Translations under genes and position numbers: made by a program | Notes under the pieces: model-generated | What the model was told of the DNA's origin: nothing | Seen by the model: only the letters and a program-made list of their open reading frames with translations | Database searches by the model: none | In this document: positions 20,811-31,141 of the stretch, in pieces | Numbering within the stretch: position 1 is the first letter of the stretch | Layout: each line of letters starts with the position of its first letter | Assembly: GCF_002101595.1 (NCBI RefSeq) | Contig: NZ_LQOM01000025.1 | Coordinates: forward strand, 62,001 to 126,000 | Source: Mycobacterium celatum | GTDB taxonomy: Bacteria; Actinomycetota; Actinomycetes; Mycobacteriales; Mycobacteriaceae | DNA: 64,000 nucleotides | Reading direction: 5' to 3'

Positions 20811-20848
20811 AGCGACGGTCGCGGCCAACCCCGCGGCCGTCGCTTTTT
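20811..20848 (+). terminator. Intrinsic terminator
   Basis: Outer stem AGCGACGG (20811-20818) pairs with CCGTCGCT (20837-20844), with an inner CGCGG/CCGCG stem, followed by five T residues. A hairpin with a T-tract is uncommon in mycobacteria, so this is a notably classical terminator. Confidence 0.8.
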
Positions 20849-20906
20849 CATTCACCGGAAATCCGCGATCCGTTTGGGGCGCAGACCCTCGGGGTACCGC
20901 CAGCGG

Positions 20907-21113
20907 ATGAAGAAATCTGTACGCGTCGCTGCAACGGCGACCTTGCTTGCGGCGGGTTTAGGCCTGGTCGGCCTGGGCGCGGACAGCGACGTCCACGCGC
21001 AAGTGACGGCATTCGCGACCTAATCGTGCAATCCGGGCGACGACTGGAACCCCGGAAACGGACCGTAATGCAACGGGCCGGGGTATGGCCCCGGCGGCGG
21101 GGGCGGGCACTAA
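20907..21113 (+). pseudogene. Broken paralogue of the small secreted protein
   Basis: Reads MKKSVRVAATATLLAAGLGL plus VGLGADSDVHAQ, a good signal peptide, then VTAFAT and a TAA at 21021-21023. Translation in the same frame past the stop gives SCNPGDDWNPGNGP, a second TAA (21066-21068), then CNGPGYGPGGGGGH and a final TAA at 21111-21113. The layout mirrors the gene at 20437 (signal peptide, Cys-Pro-Gly-Asp, Asn-Gly-Cys, Gly/Pro tail). It is therefore most likely a decayed paralogue that can only yield a 38-residue product. Confidence 0.65.
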
Positions 21114-21122
21114 CGCCGCGCG

Positions 21123-22307
21123 TCAGCGTCCTTTGACGCCCAGTGCCGCATAGATCTCGCCGGACAGCGCGACACTGCGCGGGTCGGCGTTGGCCTTGGT
21201 GGCGTCGAACCGATTCATCACGTACGCGTAGCCAATTCGGTGTTCCAGATCGACGAACCCGAACGAGCCGCCCAGCCCGCCGTGCCCGAAGATCCGCGGG
21301 TTGGGTCCGTTGACGCAGCGCTGGTTGAGCATGTAGCCCAGGCCCCAGCCGTGGTCGGCCACCCGCGGGCCCAGCACCAGGTCGGTTTCGAAACCGCCCT
21401 GCGGCACCCGGATCAGCTCCATGTGGCGGCGGCTCAACAACTTCTCCTGGGCGAGCGCGTTGTAGAAGGTCGCCAGGCCCAGCGCCGACACCTGCGCGTT
21501 GGTGCCCGGGAACTCAAGCGCGCGCCACCTCGTCAGGTCGTTGGAGCCCAGCTCGTCGTCGGGCGCGAAGCCCATCGAGACGGCCAGCCCCGCCTTGGGG
21601 TGCTCGTCCAGCGAGGTCGGGTAGCCCGGGGCGTTCACATCGGCCAGCATCTGGCGGATGTGCGGCTTGTTGACCAGGTCGGCGCAGCGGTGCTGCTCGG
21701 CGGCCGGCAAGCCGATGTGCACGTCGATCCCCATCGGCTCGGCGATCTCGGTACGCAGGTACTGGCCGATCGTTCGACCGGTGACGCGGCGCACCACCTC
21801 GCCGAGAATGAACCCGAACGTGGTCATGTGGTAGCCCTGCGCGGTGCCCGGTTCCCACCACGGTTCGGCGGCGGCCAGCTGCTCGCAGACGAAATCCCAG
21901 TCGGCGACCTTCTGCCACGGCATCCGTGTCCGCGGGCCGATGACCCCCGACCGATGGCTCATCACCATCGCGATGGTGATGGCCTTCTTGCCGGCCTGCC
22001 CGAACTCCGGCCAGTACCGGGCCACGGGCGCGTCGAGGTCGATCTCACCGCGCTCGACGAGCTGGTGTACGCAGGTGCTGCTCAGCCCCTTGGTGCCGGA
22101 GAGCACAGTGGCCAGGGTGTCTTCCCGCCAGGGCCTTTCGCCGGCGGCGTCCGCGGAGCCGCCCCACAGGTTGACGACGAGAGCGCCGTCCACCCAGGCG
22201 GCGACCGCGGCGCCGACCTCGCCGCGCAGCGCGAAATTCTGCTGGAACGCGTCGCGAACTTTCTCGAAACCCGACGCGCATATGCCCTGGATTTCGACGT
22301 CGCTCAT
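21123..22307 (-). CDS. lipP: Serine beta-lactamase-like esterase LipP
   Basis: A 394-residue protein of the class C beta-lactamase/esterase family (EstB type). The SxxK motif is Ser70-Gly-Thr-Lys73 (TVLSGTKGLS). The YHMTTFGFILGEVV stretch provides the family tyrosine, and GHGGLGGSFGF is the third motif. Such proteins hydrolyse short-chain esters. No signal peptide is seen, so it is probably cytoplasmic or released in another way. The ATG at 22307 is preceded by AGGAAGG on the - strand. The length equals Rv2463. Its 3' end faces the broken secreted-protein gene. Confidence 0.9.
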   Translation of the reverse strand: MSDVEIQGICASGFEKVRDAFQQNFALRGEVGAAVAAWVDGALVVNLWGGSADAAGERPWREDTLATVLSGTKGLSSTCVHQLVERGEIDLDAPVARYWPEFGQAGKKAITIAMVMSHRSGVIGPRTRMPWQKVADWDFVCEQLAAAEPWWEPGTAQGYHMTTFGFILGEVVRRVTGRTIGQYLRTEIAEPMGIDVHIGLPAAEQHRCADLVNKPHIRQMLADVNAPGYPTSLDEHPKAGLAVSMGFAPDDELGSNDLTRWRALEFPGTNAQVSALGLATFYNALAQEKLLSRRHMELIRVPQGGFETDLVLGPRVADHGWGLGYMLNQRCVNGPNPRIFGHGGLGGSFGFVDLEHRIGYAYVMNRFDATKANADPRSVALSGEIYAALGVKGR

Positions 22308-22337
22308 TGAGCCTTCCTGCCGGGTACCCCCGCTTCG

Positions 22338-22408
22338 AGCGGGCGACGGGAATCGAACCCGCGTCGCTAGTTTGGAAGACTAGGGCTCTACCATTGAGCT
22401 ACGCCCGC
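22338..22408 (-). tRNA. tRNA-Gly (anticodon TCC)
   Basis: On the - strand the 71-base sequence folds as a cloverleaf. Acceptor GCGGGCG pairs with CGCCCGC, the anticodon arm is CTAGT-CTTCCAA-ACTAG, and the T arm contains GGTTCGATTCC. The discriminator base is U, normal for tRNA-Gly. CCA is not encoded. Confidence 0.95.
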
Positions 22409-22534
22409 ATGCACAACTCGAGCCAGACTGTACGGCGCGTCCGACATCAAATCCAAATGACGCCGTCCCGTGACCTTGCCGTGAGGTCGATGCCGGGGAC
22501 GGCGGTGTCGGGCCGTAGGATCGCGAGGTCACCG

Positions 22535-22608
22535 CGGGGTGTAGCGCAGCTTGGTAGCGCATCCGCTTTGGGAGCGGAAGGCCGCAGGTTCAAATCCTGT
22601 CACCCCGA
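22535..22608 (+). tRNA. tRNA-Pro (anticodon TGG)
   Basis: 74-base cloverleaf: acceptor CGGGGTG pairs with CACCCCG, anticodon arm CCGCT-TTGGGAG-CGG carries TGG, and the T arm is GCAGGTTCAAATCCTGT. CCA is not encoded. It lies just upstream of tig. Confidence 0.95.
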
Positions 22609-22659
22609 CTCCGCGCCGAGCGCCGAAGCCCACCAGAACAGACAGCGAGGAGCACAGCC

Positions 22660-24027
22660 GTGAAAAGCACCGTCGAGCAGTTGAGCCCCACCCGGGTTCG
22701 CATCAATGTCGAGGTGCCGTTCACGGAGCTCGAACCCGACTTCGACCGCGCCTACAAGGAACTGGCGAAGCAGGTACGGTTGCCGGGTTTTCGTCCCGGC
22801 AAGGCGCCGGCCAAGCTTCTCGAGGCGCGCTTCGGCCGTGAGGCGATGCTCGACCAGGTCGTCAGCGAAGCCCTGCCCAGCCGCTACAGCCAGGCGGTGA
22901 CGGAATCGGAGGTGCGGCCGCTGGGCCAGCCCGACATCGAGGTGACCAACAAGGAGTACGGCGAGGAGCTGACGTTCACCGCCGAGGTCGACGTGCGCCC
23001 GGACATCACGCTGCCGGACCTCAGTGCGTTGAAGATCACCGTCGATCCCATCGAGGTCAGCGACGAGGACGTCGACGCCGAGCTGCAGTCACTTCGGGCC
23101 CGGTTCGGCACTCTGACGTCAGTCGAGCGGCCCGCTGCCAACGGAGACTTCGTCTCGATCGACCTGTCCGCCACTGTCAACGGCGAGGACGTGCCGGAGG
23201 CGACGACGCAGGGACTGTCCCACGAGGTCGGGTCCGGGCAGTTGGTGGAGGGTCTCGACGAAGCGGTCGTCGGGCTGTCAGCGGGCGAATCCCGAACCTT
23301 CACCACCAAGCTGGCCGCCGGCCCGCACGCCGGCCAGGAGGCCGAGGTCACCGTCACCGTCGGTTCGGTCAAGGAGCGTGAACTGCCCGAGCCCGACGAC
23401 GAATTCGCCCAATTGGCAAGCGAATTCGACACCATCGAGGAGCTGCGGGCCAACCTCGCCGAGCAGGTGCGACGGGTCAAGCGCATCCAGCAGGCGGAGG
23501 CGATCCGCAACGCGACGCTCGAGGCCCTGCTCGAGCAGGTCGACATGCCGCTTCCCGAGGCGGTCGTGCAGGCCCAGGTCGACGACGCCCTGCACAACGC
23601 CATCCACCGCTTCGACCACGACGAAGCCAAATTCGCCGAGGCGCTTGCCGAGCAGGGGTCGTCGCGCGAGGAGTTCGACGCCGACACCCGCGCCGGCGCG
23701 GAGAAGGCCATCAAGACCCAGCTGCTGCTCGACGCGCTGGCCGACGACCTGGACATCCAGGTGGGCCAGGACGACGTCACCGAGCGGCTGGTGCTGACCG
23801 CGCAGCAGTACGGGGTCGAGCCGCAGCAGTTGCTCGCCTATATGCAGCAGAACAACCAGCTGCCGGCCATGTTCGCCGACGTGCGCCGCGGCCTGACCAT
23901 CGCCGCGGTGGTCGAGGCGGCCACCGTCACCGACACCGACGGGAATGTGATCGACACCAGCGAATTCTTCGGTCGCGGTGCTGCGGAGGAAGCCGCCGAC
24001 GCGGAGCCGGCGGACGACGCCGAGTGA
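22660..24027 (+). CDS. tig: Trigger factor
   Basis: A 455-residue ribosome-associated chaperone and prolyl isomerase. The N-terminal ribosome-docking signature GFRPGKAP is at residues 43-50. The PPIase (FKBP-like) domain follows near residues 150-235, then the helical C-terminal chaperone arm. The last 30 residues are acidic ([15 protein letters not shown]). It catches nascent chains at the exit tunnel and, next to clpP1P2 and clpX, completes a proteostasis cluster. The GTG start follows GAGGAGC. Confidence 0.95.
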   Translation: MKSTVEQLSPTRVRINVEVPFTELEPDFDRAYKELAKQVRLPGFRPGKAPAKLLEARFGREAMLDQVVSEALPSRYSQAVTESEVRPLGQPDIEVTNKEYGEELTFTAEVDVRPDITLPDLSALKITVDPIEVSDEDVDAELQSLRARFGTLTSVERPAANGDFVSIDLSATVNGEDVPEATTQGLSHEVGSGQLVEGLDEAVVGLSAGESRTFTTKLAAGPHAGQEAEVTVTVGSVKERELPEPDDEFAQLASEFDTIEELRANLAEQVRRVKRIQQAEAIRNATLEALLEQVDMPLPEAVVQAQVDDALHNAIHRFDHDEAKFAEALAEQGSSREEFDADTRAGAEKAIKTQLLLDALADDLDIQVGQDDVTERLVLTAQQYGVEPQQLLAYMQQNNQLPAMFADVRRGLTIAAVVEAATVTDTDGNVIDTSEFFGRGAAEEAADAEPADDAE

Positions 24028-24121
24028 AGCTCTGAGCGAACGTGGGCACTTGGGGGAGTGCAGCACGGCGCCGGTTGGTTAGTGTCGTTCATACAGAACA
24101 CGAGAAAGCAGGTAGTCCACT

Positions 24122-24718
24122 GTGAGCGGTGACATGCGTTCGAACACGCAGGGTCTGAACCTCGTCGACTCGGTCTATGAGCGCTTGCTCTCCGAGCGCA
24201 TCATCTTCCTGGGGTCTGAGGTGAACGACGACGTCGCCAACCGGCTCTGCGCGCAGATTCTGCTGCTCGCCGCCGAAGACCCGACCAAAGACATCTCGCT
24301 GTACATCAATTCCCCCGGCGGGTCGATCAGCGCCGGCATGGCGATCTACGACACGATGGTGCTCGCCCCGTGCGACATCGCCACCTACGCGATGGGCATG
24401 GCCGCCTCAATGGGCCAGTTCTTGCTGGCGGCCGGCACCAAGGGCAAGCGCTACACGCTGCCGCACGCCCGCATCCTGATGCACCAGCCGCTAGGCGGTG
24501 TGACCGGCAGCGCGGCCGACATCGCGATCCAGGCCGAGCAGTTCGCTGTCATCAAGAAGGAGATGTTCCGGCTCAACGCCGAGTTCACCGGCCAGCCGCT
24601 CGAGCGGATCATGGCCGACTCCGACCGCGACCGCTGGTTCACCGCTGCCGAAGCCCTGGAATACGGGTTCGTCGACCACATCATCACCAACGCCCCCGTC
24701 AATGGAGAAGCCCGATGA
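24122..24718 (+). CDS. clpP1: ATP-dependent Clp protease proteolytic subunit 1
   Basis: A 198-residue ClpP. The triad is visible: Ser96 in GMAASMGQF, His121 in RILMHQPL, and the Asp in the later [16 protein letters not shown] region. The short N-terminal propeptide is typical of actinobacterial ClpP1. In mycobacteria the active protease is a mixed ClpP1P2 tetradecamer working with ClpX or ClpC1, and it is essential. The GTG start is 94 bases after tig. The gene overlaps clpP2 by 4 bases (ATGA). Confidence 0.96.
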   Translation: MSGDMRSNTQGLNLVDSVYERLLSERIIFLGSEVNDDVANRLCAQILLLAAEDPTKDISLYINSPGGSISAGMAIYDTMVLAPCDIATYAMGMAASMGQFLLAAGTKGKRYTLPHARILMHQPLGGVTGSAADIAIQAEQFAVIKKEMFRLNAEFTGQPLERIMADSDRDRWFTAAEALEYGFVDHIITNAPVNGEAR

Positions 24719-25350
24719 CTCCTCAGATCCAGCCGCAGGCTCGCTACATCCTGCCGTCGTTCATCGAGCACTCGAGTTGGGGCGTCAAAGAATCCAACCC
24801 GTACAACAAGCTGTTCGAGGAGCGCATCATCTTCCTCGGCGTCCAGGTCGACGACGCGTCGGCCAACGACATCATGGCGCAGCTTCTGGTGCTGGAGTCG
24901 CTGGACCCCGACCGCGACATCACGATGTACATCAACTCCCCGGGTGGGGGATTCACGTCGCTGATGGCGATTTACGACACCATGCAGTACGTGCGGGCCG
25001 ACATCCAGACGGTGTGCCTGGGGCAGGCCGCCTCGGCCGCGGCGGTGCTGTTGGCCGCCGGCACGCCGGGCAAGCGGCTGGCGCTGCCCAACGCGCGGGT
25101 GCTCATCCACCAGCCGTCGCTGTCGGGCGTGATCCAAGGCCAGTTCTCCGACCTGGAAATCCAGGCCGCCGAGATCGAGCGGATGCGCACGCTGATGGAG
25201 ACCACCCTGGCCCGCCATACCGGCAAGGACGCCGCCCAAATCCGCAAGGACACCGACCGCGACAAGATCCTGACCGCCGAAGAGGCCAAGGACTACGGGA
25301 TCATCGACACGGTGCTGGAGTACCGGAAGCTCTCGGCGCAGCCCGCCTGA
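24715..25350 (+). CDS. clpP2: ATP-dependent Clp protease proteolytic subunit 2
   Basis: A 211-residue ClpP with Ser107 (GQAASAAAV) and His132 (RVLIHQPS). The N-terminus [21 protein letters not shown] matches the ClpP2 propeptide, about three residues shorter than in M. tuberculosis. It forms the second heptamer ring of ClpP1P2 and provides the docking face for the ATPase. The ATG overlaps the clpP1 stop, giving equal production of the two subunits. The transporter gene that follows clpP2 in M. tuberculosis is absent here; mmuM converges directly. Confidence 0.96.
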   Translation: MTPQIQPQARYILPSFIEHSSWGVKESNPYNKLFEERIIFLGVQVDDASANDIMAQLLVLESLDPDRDITMYINSPGGGFTSLMAIYDTMQYVRADIQTVCLGQAASAAAVLLAAGTPGKRLALPNARVLIHQPSLSGVIQGQFSDLEIQAAEIERMRTLMETTLARHTGKDAAQIRKDTDRDKILTAEEAKDYGIIDTVLEYRKLSAQPA

Positions 25351-25374
25351 TCTGGCCGCGCGCCGAACGTGTAC

Positions 25375-26283
25375 TCACGGCGCACTTTCGGCCGATTTTC
25401 CGCCCTGGATGCACGCTCGGCGAACGGCGGCGATGTCGGCCGGGCGTACGCGGCAGCACCCGCCGACCACTCGCGCTCCCGCCGAAACCCATTGCGGCAC
25501 AAGCTGGGCCGAGAATCGCGACGGCCCGACCCAGGCGCGGCGGGAGCCGTCCCAGCGCTCGCCGCTGTTGGGGTAGACGATCACCGGCTTACCCGTCTCG
25601 GCCGCCGCCGAGATCGCCGGCAAGACGTCGTCGGGTGAGCAGCAGTTGACGCCGACCGCGACGATCTCCGGTACACCGGCGACCACCGCGAACGCGTCGG
25701 CCAGCGGCTGCCCGGCGCGGGTGTGGGCGCCGTCGATGGTGTAGCTCAGCCAGGCCGGCACGCCGAGCCGGCGGACCAGGTTCACCAGCGCCTCGGCCTC
25801 GTCGACGTCGGGCACGGTCTCGAGCGCGAGCACGTCGGCGCCGGCCTCGGCCAGCACCTCCAACCGCGGGCGATGCCAGGACTCCAACTGCGTCACGGAA
25901 ATTCCGTACCGCCCGCGATATTCCGACCCGTCGGCCAGTGCCGCGCCGTACGGCCCGATCGATGCGGCAACGGATCCTCCGCCGATCTCGTCGCGGGCCG
26001 CCGCCGCCAACTCGACGCTGCGCCGCAGCAGCCGCACGGCATGCCTCCGGTCGATCCCGCGAGCGGCGAAACCGTCGAACGAGGCTTGATAGCTGGCCGT
26101 GGTCGCGTACATCGCGCCCGCATCGAAGAACGCCCGGTGCACAGCGGCGATCTCCGCCGGAGCGTCCACCAACAGCCTCGCCGACCACAGCGGGTCGGAA
26201 AGATCGTTGCCGCGTGCCTCCAGCTCGGTGGCCAGGCCGCCGTCGCCGATCAACACGGTATCCTCGGGCACGGCCATTCCCAC
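25375..26283 (-). CDS. mmuM: Homocysteine S-methyltransferase
   Basis: A 302-residue cobalamin-independent enzyme that makes methionine from homocysteine and S-methylmethionine (or S-adenosylmethionine). The zinc cysteines are seen in VGVNCCSPDDV and VVGGCCRVRP. The N-terminus includes VLIGDGGLATELEARGNDL. I chose the GTG at 26283 because a TACCCT -10 hexamer ends 6 bases upstream, giving a leaderless mRNA; the ATG two codons later (26277) is the alternative. It is divergent from clpX and corresponds to Rv2458. Confidence 0.9.
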   Translation of the reverse strand: MGMAVPEDTVLIGDGGLATELEARGNDLSDPLWSARLLVDAPAEIAAVHRAFFDAGAMYATTASYQASFDGFAARGIDRRHAVRLLRRSVELAAAARDEIGGGSVAASIGPYGAALADGSEYRGRYGISVTQLESWHRPRLEVLAEAGADVLALETVPDVDEAEALVNLVRRLGVPAWLSYTIDGAHTRAGQPLADAFAVVAGVPEIVAVGVNCCSPDDVLPAISAAAETGKPVIVYPNSGERWDGSRRAWVGPSRFSAQLVPQWVSAGARVVGGCCRVRPADIAAVRRACIQGGKSAESAP

Positions 26284-26289
26284 GGGCCC

Positions 26290-26295
26290 AGGGTA
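26290..26295 (-). promoter_or_regulatory. Predicted -10 element (TACCCT), leaderless start of mmuM
   Basis: TANNNT on the - strand ending 6 bases before the GTG at 26283. The rest of the mmuM/clpX gap (to 26523) should also hold the clpX promoter, but no convincing pair of boxes is seen. Confidence 0.5.
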
Positions 26296-26523
26296 GGGCC
26301 CCGCGAATCGGTCCAGTAACGGCCGCGACACGCCAGGGATACGGCGGCGCGTTACGAGGCGCGCCAAGCGCCGAGAGGCGATATGTTCTGGAGCGGACAG
26401 GCACGAATATCACTGACGCGATTCGGCCTTAACGGTCGCGTCGCGCCGGAGCAAGCGGGTAGCGTCGGGAAATACACGCGGCATACCACACGAACGGTGA
26501 ACAGGAAGTAGGCCCCCAGCACC

Positions 26524-27807
26524 ATGGCGCGCATCGGAGACGGCGGTGACCTGCTGAAGTGTTCCTTCTGCGGGAAGAGCCAAAAGCAGGTCAAGAAGCT
26601 CATCGCGGGCCCCGGCGTGTACATCTGCGACGAGTGCATTGATCTGTGCAACGAGATCATCGAAGAGGAACTCGCCGACGCCGACGACGTCAAACTCGAC
26701 GAGCTGCCCAAGCCCGCGGAGATACGGGAATTCCTGGAGGGCTACGTCATCGGCCAGGACACCGCCAAGCGCACACTGGCCGTCGCGGTCTACAACCATT
26801 ACAAGCGCATCCAGGCCGGCGAGAAGGGCCGCGACTCGCGCTCCGGTGAACCCGTCGAGCTGACCAAGTCCAACATCCTGATGCTGGGACCGACCGGCTG
26901 CGGCAAGACCTACCTGGCCCAGACGCTGGCCAAGATGCTCAATGTGCCGTTCGCCATCGCAGACGCCACCGCGCTGACCGAGGCCGGATACGTCGGCGAG
27001 GACGTCGAGAACATTCTGCTCAAGCTGATCCAGGCCGCCGACTACGACGTCAAGCGCGCCGAGACCGGCATCATCTACATCGACGAGGTCGACAAGATCG
27101 CGCGCAAGAGCGAGAACCCGTCGATCACCCGCGACGTCTCCGGTGAAGGCGTGCAGCAGGCTCTTCTGAAAATTCTGGAGGGCACCCAGGCATCGGTGCC
27201 GCCGCAGGGCGGGCGCAAGCACCCGCACCAGGAGTTCATCCAGATCGACACCACCAACGTGTTGTTCATCGTGGCGGGCGCGTTCGCCGGGCTGGAGAAG
27301 ATCGTCTCCGACCGCGTCGGCAAACGCGGGCTCGGCTTCGGCGCCGAGGTCCGCTCCAAGGCCGAGATCGACACCACCGATCACTTCGCCGAGGTAATGC
27401 CCGAAGACCTGATCAAGTACGGGCTCATCCCCGAGTTCATCGGCCGGCTGCCGGTGGTCGCGTCGGTGACCAACCTGGACATGGACTCGCTGGTCAAGAT
27501 TCTGTCCCAGCCGAAGAACGCGTTGGTCAAGCAATACACCCGGCTCTTCGAAATGGACGGCGTGGAACTGGAATTCACCACCGATGCGCTGGAGGCCATC
27601 GCCGAGCAGGCGATCCACCGCGGCACCGGCGCCCGCGGGTTGCGCGCGATCATGGAGGAAGTCCTGCTGCCGGTGATGTACGACATCCCCAGCCGCGACG
27701 ACGTCGCCAAGGTGGTCGTGACCAAGGAGACGGTGCAGGACAACGTCCTGCCGACGATCGTGCCGCGCAAGCCGTCGCGCACCGAGCGCCGTGACAAGAG
27801 CGCGTAA
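26524..27807 (+). CDS. clpX: ClpX, ATP-dependent Clp protease ATPase subunit
   Basis: A 427-residue AAA+ unfoldase. The N-terminal zinc domain has Cys13, Cys16, Cys35 and Cys38. Walker A is GPTGCGKT (residues 122-129), Walker B is [10 protein letters not shown], and the sensor 2 region is [13 protein letters not shown]. It contains an IGF-like ClpP-docking loop region and pore loops. It unfolds substrates and feeds them to ClpP1P2. A single ATG start; it is not in the clpP operon but close to it. Confidence 0.96.
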   Translation: MARIGDGGDLLKCSFCGKSQKQVKKLIAGPGVYICDECIDLCNEIIEEELADADDVKLDELPKPAEIREFLEGYVIGQDTAKRTLAVAVYNHYKRIQAGEKGRDSRSGEPVELTKSNILMLGPTGCGKTYLAQTLAKMLNVPFAIADATALTEAGYVGEDVENILLKLIQAADYDVKRAETGIIYIDEVDKIARKSENPSITRDVSGEGVQQALLKILEGTQASVPPQGGRKHPHQEFIQIDTTNVLFIVAGAFAGLEKIVSDRVGKRGLGFGAEVRSKAEIDTTDHFAEVMPEDLIKYGLIPEFIGRLPVVASVTNLDMDSLVKILSQPKNALVKQYTRLFEMDGVELEFTTDALEAIAEQAIHRGTGARGLRAIMEEVLLPVMYDIPSRDDVAKVVVTKETVQDNVLPTIVPRKPSRTERRDKSA

Positions 27808-28117
27808 TTCGCCACCGCTGCGCGGCGCTAGCTAATGTTACTCATGCGTAGCTTTTGTTCTTAGACTTTGCATTCCAGCAAAAGTGATGAACACCACACT
27901 TTCCCCGTGCATGCCACCACGCCGCGCGTCTGACCTCGATTTTTGGACGGATGGCGATACGGTGGTCCTGCGCGTGGGCGTGAATTAAACCCTAAGAACA
28001 GTGCAATAATCGGTACTGCCAGTGACATAAAACGCGGCCGGGGTTCACTCCGGCGGCGGGTACCGGTAGCCGCAACGCAGAGTGCCCGTGCGAGAGACAG
28101 CGACGGAAGGCGGGGAC
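27808..28117. other. Intergenic region upstream of korA
   Basis: 310 bases with lower GC than the neighbouring genes and no supportable gene. It holds an inverted repeat AAAGTG (27881-27886) and CACTTT (27897-27902) with 10 bases between. Inside it, GTGATGAACACCAC is a one-mismatch version of the GTGA-N6-TCAC cAMP-receptor site. A TAATCG hexamer near 28003 could be a -10 element for korA. Confidence 0.5.
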
Positions 28118-30076
28118 GTGGGTCCGAACGAGAACGGAGCCAGGTCAGAATCTCATTCAGCCGGCGCGGCCGCATCCAAGCGGCAGAAGCTGGAACAAGT
28201 CGTCATCCGCTTCGCCGGAGACTCCGGTGACGGCATGCAGCTCACTGGTGACCGGTTCACCTCCGAGGCCGCCTTGTTCGGCAACGACCTGGCCACCCAG
28301 CCCAACTACCCGGCCGAGATCCGCGCACCGCAGGGCACCCTGCCCGGCGTCTCGTCGTTCCAGATCCAGATCGCCGAGTACGACATCCTCACCGCCGGAG
28401 ACCGGCCCGACGTGCTGGTCGCGATGAACCCGGCGGCGCTGAAAGCCAACATCGGCGACCTGCCGCGCGGCGGGCTGGTGATCGCCAACTCCGACGAGTT
28501 CACCAAGCGCAACCTGGCCAAGGTCGGCTACCAGGACAACCCGCTGGAATCCGGGGAGCTGTCCGAGTATGTGGTGCAGTCGGTTCCGATGACGACGCTG
28601 ACGCTGGGCGCCGTGGAGGCCATCGGCGCGTCCAAGAAGGACGGCCAGCGGGCCAAGAACATGTTCGCGCTAGGTCTGCTGTCCTGGATGTACGGGCGGC
28701 CCATCGAGACCAGCGAGACCTTCATCCGCGAGAAGTTCGCGCGCAAGCCCGATATCGCCGAAGCCAACGTGCTGGCGCTCAAGGCCGGCTGGAACTACGG
28801 CGAGACCACCGAGGCCTTCGGCACCACCTACGACGTCTCCCCGGCGAAACTGCCCGCGGGGGAGTACCGGCAGATCTCCGGCAACACCGCGATGGCCTAC
28901 GGGATCGTCACCGCGGGCCAGCTCGCCAACATCCCTGTGGTGCTCGGCAGCTATCCGATTACGCCGGCCTCCGACATCCTGCACGAGCTGTCCAAGCACA
29001 AGAACTTCAACGTCATCACCTTCCAGGCCGAAGACGAGATCGGCGGCGTCTGCGCCGCGTTGGGCGCGGCCTACGGCGGCGCGCTTGGCGTCACCAGCAC
29101 CTCCGGGCCGGGCTTGTCGTTGAAGTCCGAGGCCATCGGGCTCGGCGTGATGACCGAGCTGCCGCTGCTGGTGATCGACGTGCAGCGGGCCGGCCCGTCG
29201 ACCGGCATGCCGACCAAGACCGAACAGGCCGACCTGCTGCAGGCGATGTACGGCCGCAATGGCGAATCGCCGGTCGCGGTGTTGGCGCCGCGGTCGCCGT
29301 CGGACTGCTTCGAGACCGCGGTCGAGGCGGTGCGCATCGCGGTGTCGTACCACACCCCGGTGATCGTGTTGTCCGACGGCGCGATCGCCAACGGTTCCGA
29401 GCCGTGGCAGATCCCCGACGTCAGCACTCTGGAACCCATCGAGCACACCTTCGCCAAGGCCGGTGAACCGTTCCAGCCGTACGCCCGCGACCCCGAAACG
29501 CTGGCCCGGCAGTTCGCGATTCCCGGCACTCCCGGTCTGGAACACCGCATCGGCGGCCTGGAGGCGGCCAACGGGTCGGGCAACATCTCCTACGAGCCGG
29601 CCAACCACGACCTGATGGTTCGGTTGCGCCAGGCCAAGATCGACGGGATTCGGGTTCCCGACCTGGAGGTCGACGACCCGACCGGCGATGCCGAGCTGCT
29701 GCTGATCGGGTGGGGCAGCACCTACGGCCCGATCGGGGAGGCGTGCCGGCGCGCGCGCCGGAGGGGCATCAAGGTGGCGCACGCCCACCTGCGTTACCTC
29801 AACCCGTTCCCGGCCAACCTGGGCGACGTGCTGCGCCGCTACCCGAAAGTGGTGGCGCCAGAGATGAACATGGGCCAGCTCGCGCTGCTGCTGCGCGGGA
29901 AGTATTTGGTGGACATCCAGTCGGTCACCAAGGTGCAGGGACTGTCGTTCCTGGCCGACGAAGTGAGCCGCCTTATCAGCGCCGCGCTGGGCGGCACGCT
30001 GGCCGAGATCGAGGAAGACAAGGCGATGGTCGCCAGAATGGCAGCGGCGACGGTTGGAGCAGGAGCTGACGCATGA
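28118..30076 (+). CDS. korA: 2-oxoglutarate:ferredoxin oxidoreductase subunit alpha (gamma-alpha fusion)
   Basis: A 652-residue subunit made of an N-terminal gamma domain (VIRFAGDSGDGMQLTGDRF) fused to the alpha pyrimidine-binding domain (AYGIVTAGQLANIPVVLGSYPITPASDILHEL, STSGPGLSLKSEA). With KorB it converts 2-oxoglutarate and CoA to succinyl-CoA, reducing ferredoxin, and supports a TCA cycle independent of the usual dehydrogenase. The GTG at 28118 is chosen because GGAAGG lies upstream and the length then equals the mycobacterial norm; an in-frame GTG at 28082 is possible. It overlaps korB by 4 bases. Confidence 0.93.
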   Translation: MGPNENGARSESHSAGAAASKRQKLEQVVIRFAGDSGDGMQLTGDRFTSEAALFGNDLATQPNYPAEIRAPQGTLPGVSSFQIQIAEYDILTAGDRPDVLVAMNPAALKANIGDLPRGGLVIANSDEFTKRNLAKVGYQDNPLESGELSEYVVQSVPMTTLTLGAVEAIGASKKDGQRAKNMFALGLLSWMYGRPIETSETFIREKFARKPDIAEANVLALKAGWNYGETTEAFGTTYDVSPAKLPAGEYRQISGNTAMAYGIVTAGQLANIPVVLGSYPITPASDILHELSKHKNFNVITFQAEDEIGGVCAALGAAYGGALGVTSTSGPGLSLKSEAIGLGVMTELPLLVIDVQRAGPSTGMPTKTEQADLLQAMYGRNGESPVAVLAPRSPSDCFETAVEAVRIAVSYHTPVIVLSDGAIANGSEPWQIPDVSTLEPIEHTFAKAGEPFQPYARDPETLARQFAIPGTPGLEHRIGGLEAANGSGNISYEPANHDLMVRLRQAKIDGIRVPDLEVDDPTGDAELLLIGWGSTYGPIGEACRRARRRGIKVAHAHLRYLNPFPANLGDVLRRYPKVVAPEMNMGQLALLLRGKYLVDIQSVTKVQGLSFLADEVSRLISAALGGTLAEIEEDKAMVARMAAATVGAGADA

Positions 30077-31140
30077 CGGACCTGATCGGCCACGACCTGG
30101 GGTTGAGCGCGCTGAGCGGGGTGCCCACCACTGACCAGCCGCAGAAGGCCAAGGACTTCACCAGTGACCAGGAGGTGCGCTGGTGCCCCGGTTGTGGTGA
30201 CTACGTCATCCTCAACACCATCCGCAACTTCTTGCCCGAGCTCGGGCTGCGCCGCGAGAACATCGTGTTCGTCAGCGGTATCGGCTGCTCAAGCCGCTTT
30301 CCGTACTACCTGGAGACCTACGGTCTGCATTCCATCCACGGTCGCGCGCCGGCCATTGCGACCGGGTTGGCGCTCGCCCGCGAGGACCTGTCGGTGTGGG
30401 TGGTCACCGGCGACGGCGATGCGCTCTCGATCGGTGGCAACCATTTGGTGCACGCGCTGCGGCGCAACGTCAACCTGACGATCCTGCTGTTCAACAACCG
30501 GATCTACGGTCTGACCAAGGGCCAGTATTCGCCGACCTCCGAGGTCGGCAAGGTCACCAAGTCCACCCCGATGGGATCGCTCGACCAGCCGTTCAACCCG
30601 GTGTCGCTGGCGCTGGGCGCCGAAGCGAGTTTCGTGGGCCGCGCGCTGGACTCCGACCGCAAGGGGTTGTCGGAGGTGCTGCGCGCCGCGGCCACCCACC
30701 GCGGGTCGGCCCTGGTCGAGATCCTGCAGGACTGTCCGATCTTCAACGACGGCTCGTTCGACGCGCTGCGCAAAGAAGGCTCCGAAGAGCGGGTGATCAA
30801 CGTCCGCCACGGCGAGCCGATCATCTTCGGCGGGGGCGGCGAATACTGCGTGGTGCGTTCCGGATTCGGCCTCGAGGTGGCCAAGACCGCCGATGTCAGC
30901 GCCGACGAGATCGTCGTGCACGACGCGCACACCACCGATTCGGCCTACGCGTTCGCGTTGTCGCGGCTGTCCGACCAGAACCTCGAACACACCGTGATGG
31001 GCATCTTCCGTCAGGTCAGCCGGCCCACGTACGACGACGCCGCACGCGCGCAGGTGACTGCCTCGGCGGCGACTGCCCCGGCGGATCGCGCCGCACTGCA
31101 AGCGTTGTTGCGGGGGCGCGACACCTGGACCGTCGCCTGA
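30073..31140 (+). CDS. korB: 2-oxoglutarate:ferredoxin oxidoreductase subunit beta
   Basis: A 355-residue thiamine-diphosphate-binding subunit. The Fe-S cysteines are in [12 protein letters not shown] and [12 protein letters not shown]. The ThDP/Mg site is [13 protein letters not shown] with [19 protein letters not shown]. The late cysteine LQDCPIFN is the usual further ligand. It is translated with korA through an ATGA overlap. The downstream mobA starts one base after its stop, so molybdenum-cofactor synthesis is in the same transcript. Confidence 0.95.
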   Translation: MTDLIGHDLGLSALSGVPTTDQPQKAKDFTSDQEVRWCPGCGDYVILNTIRNFLPELGLRRENIVFVSGIGCSSRFPYYLETYGLHSIHGRAPAIATGLALAREDLSVWVVTGDGDALSIGGNHLVHALRRNVNLTILLFNNRIYGLTKGQYSPTSEVGKVTKSTPMGSLDQPFNPVSLALGAEASFVGRALDSDRKGLSEVLRAAATHRGSALVEILQDCPIFNDGSFDALRKEGSEERVINVRHGEPIIFGGGGEYCVVRSGFGLEVAKTADVSADEIVVHDAHTTDSAYAFALSRLSDQNLEHTVMGIFRQVSRPTYDDAARAQVTASAATAPADRAALQALLRGRDTWTVA

Positions 31141-31141
31141 C

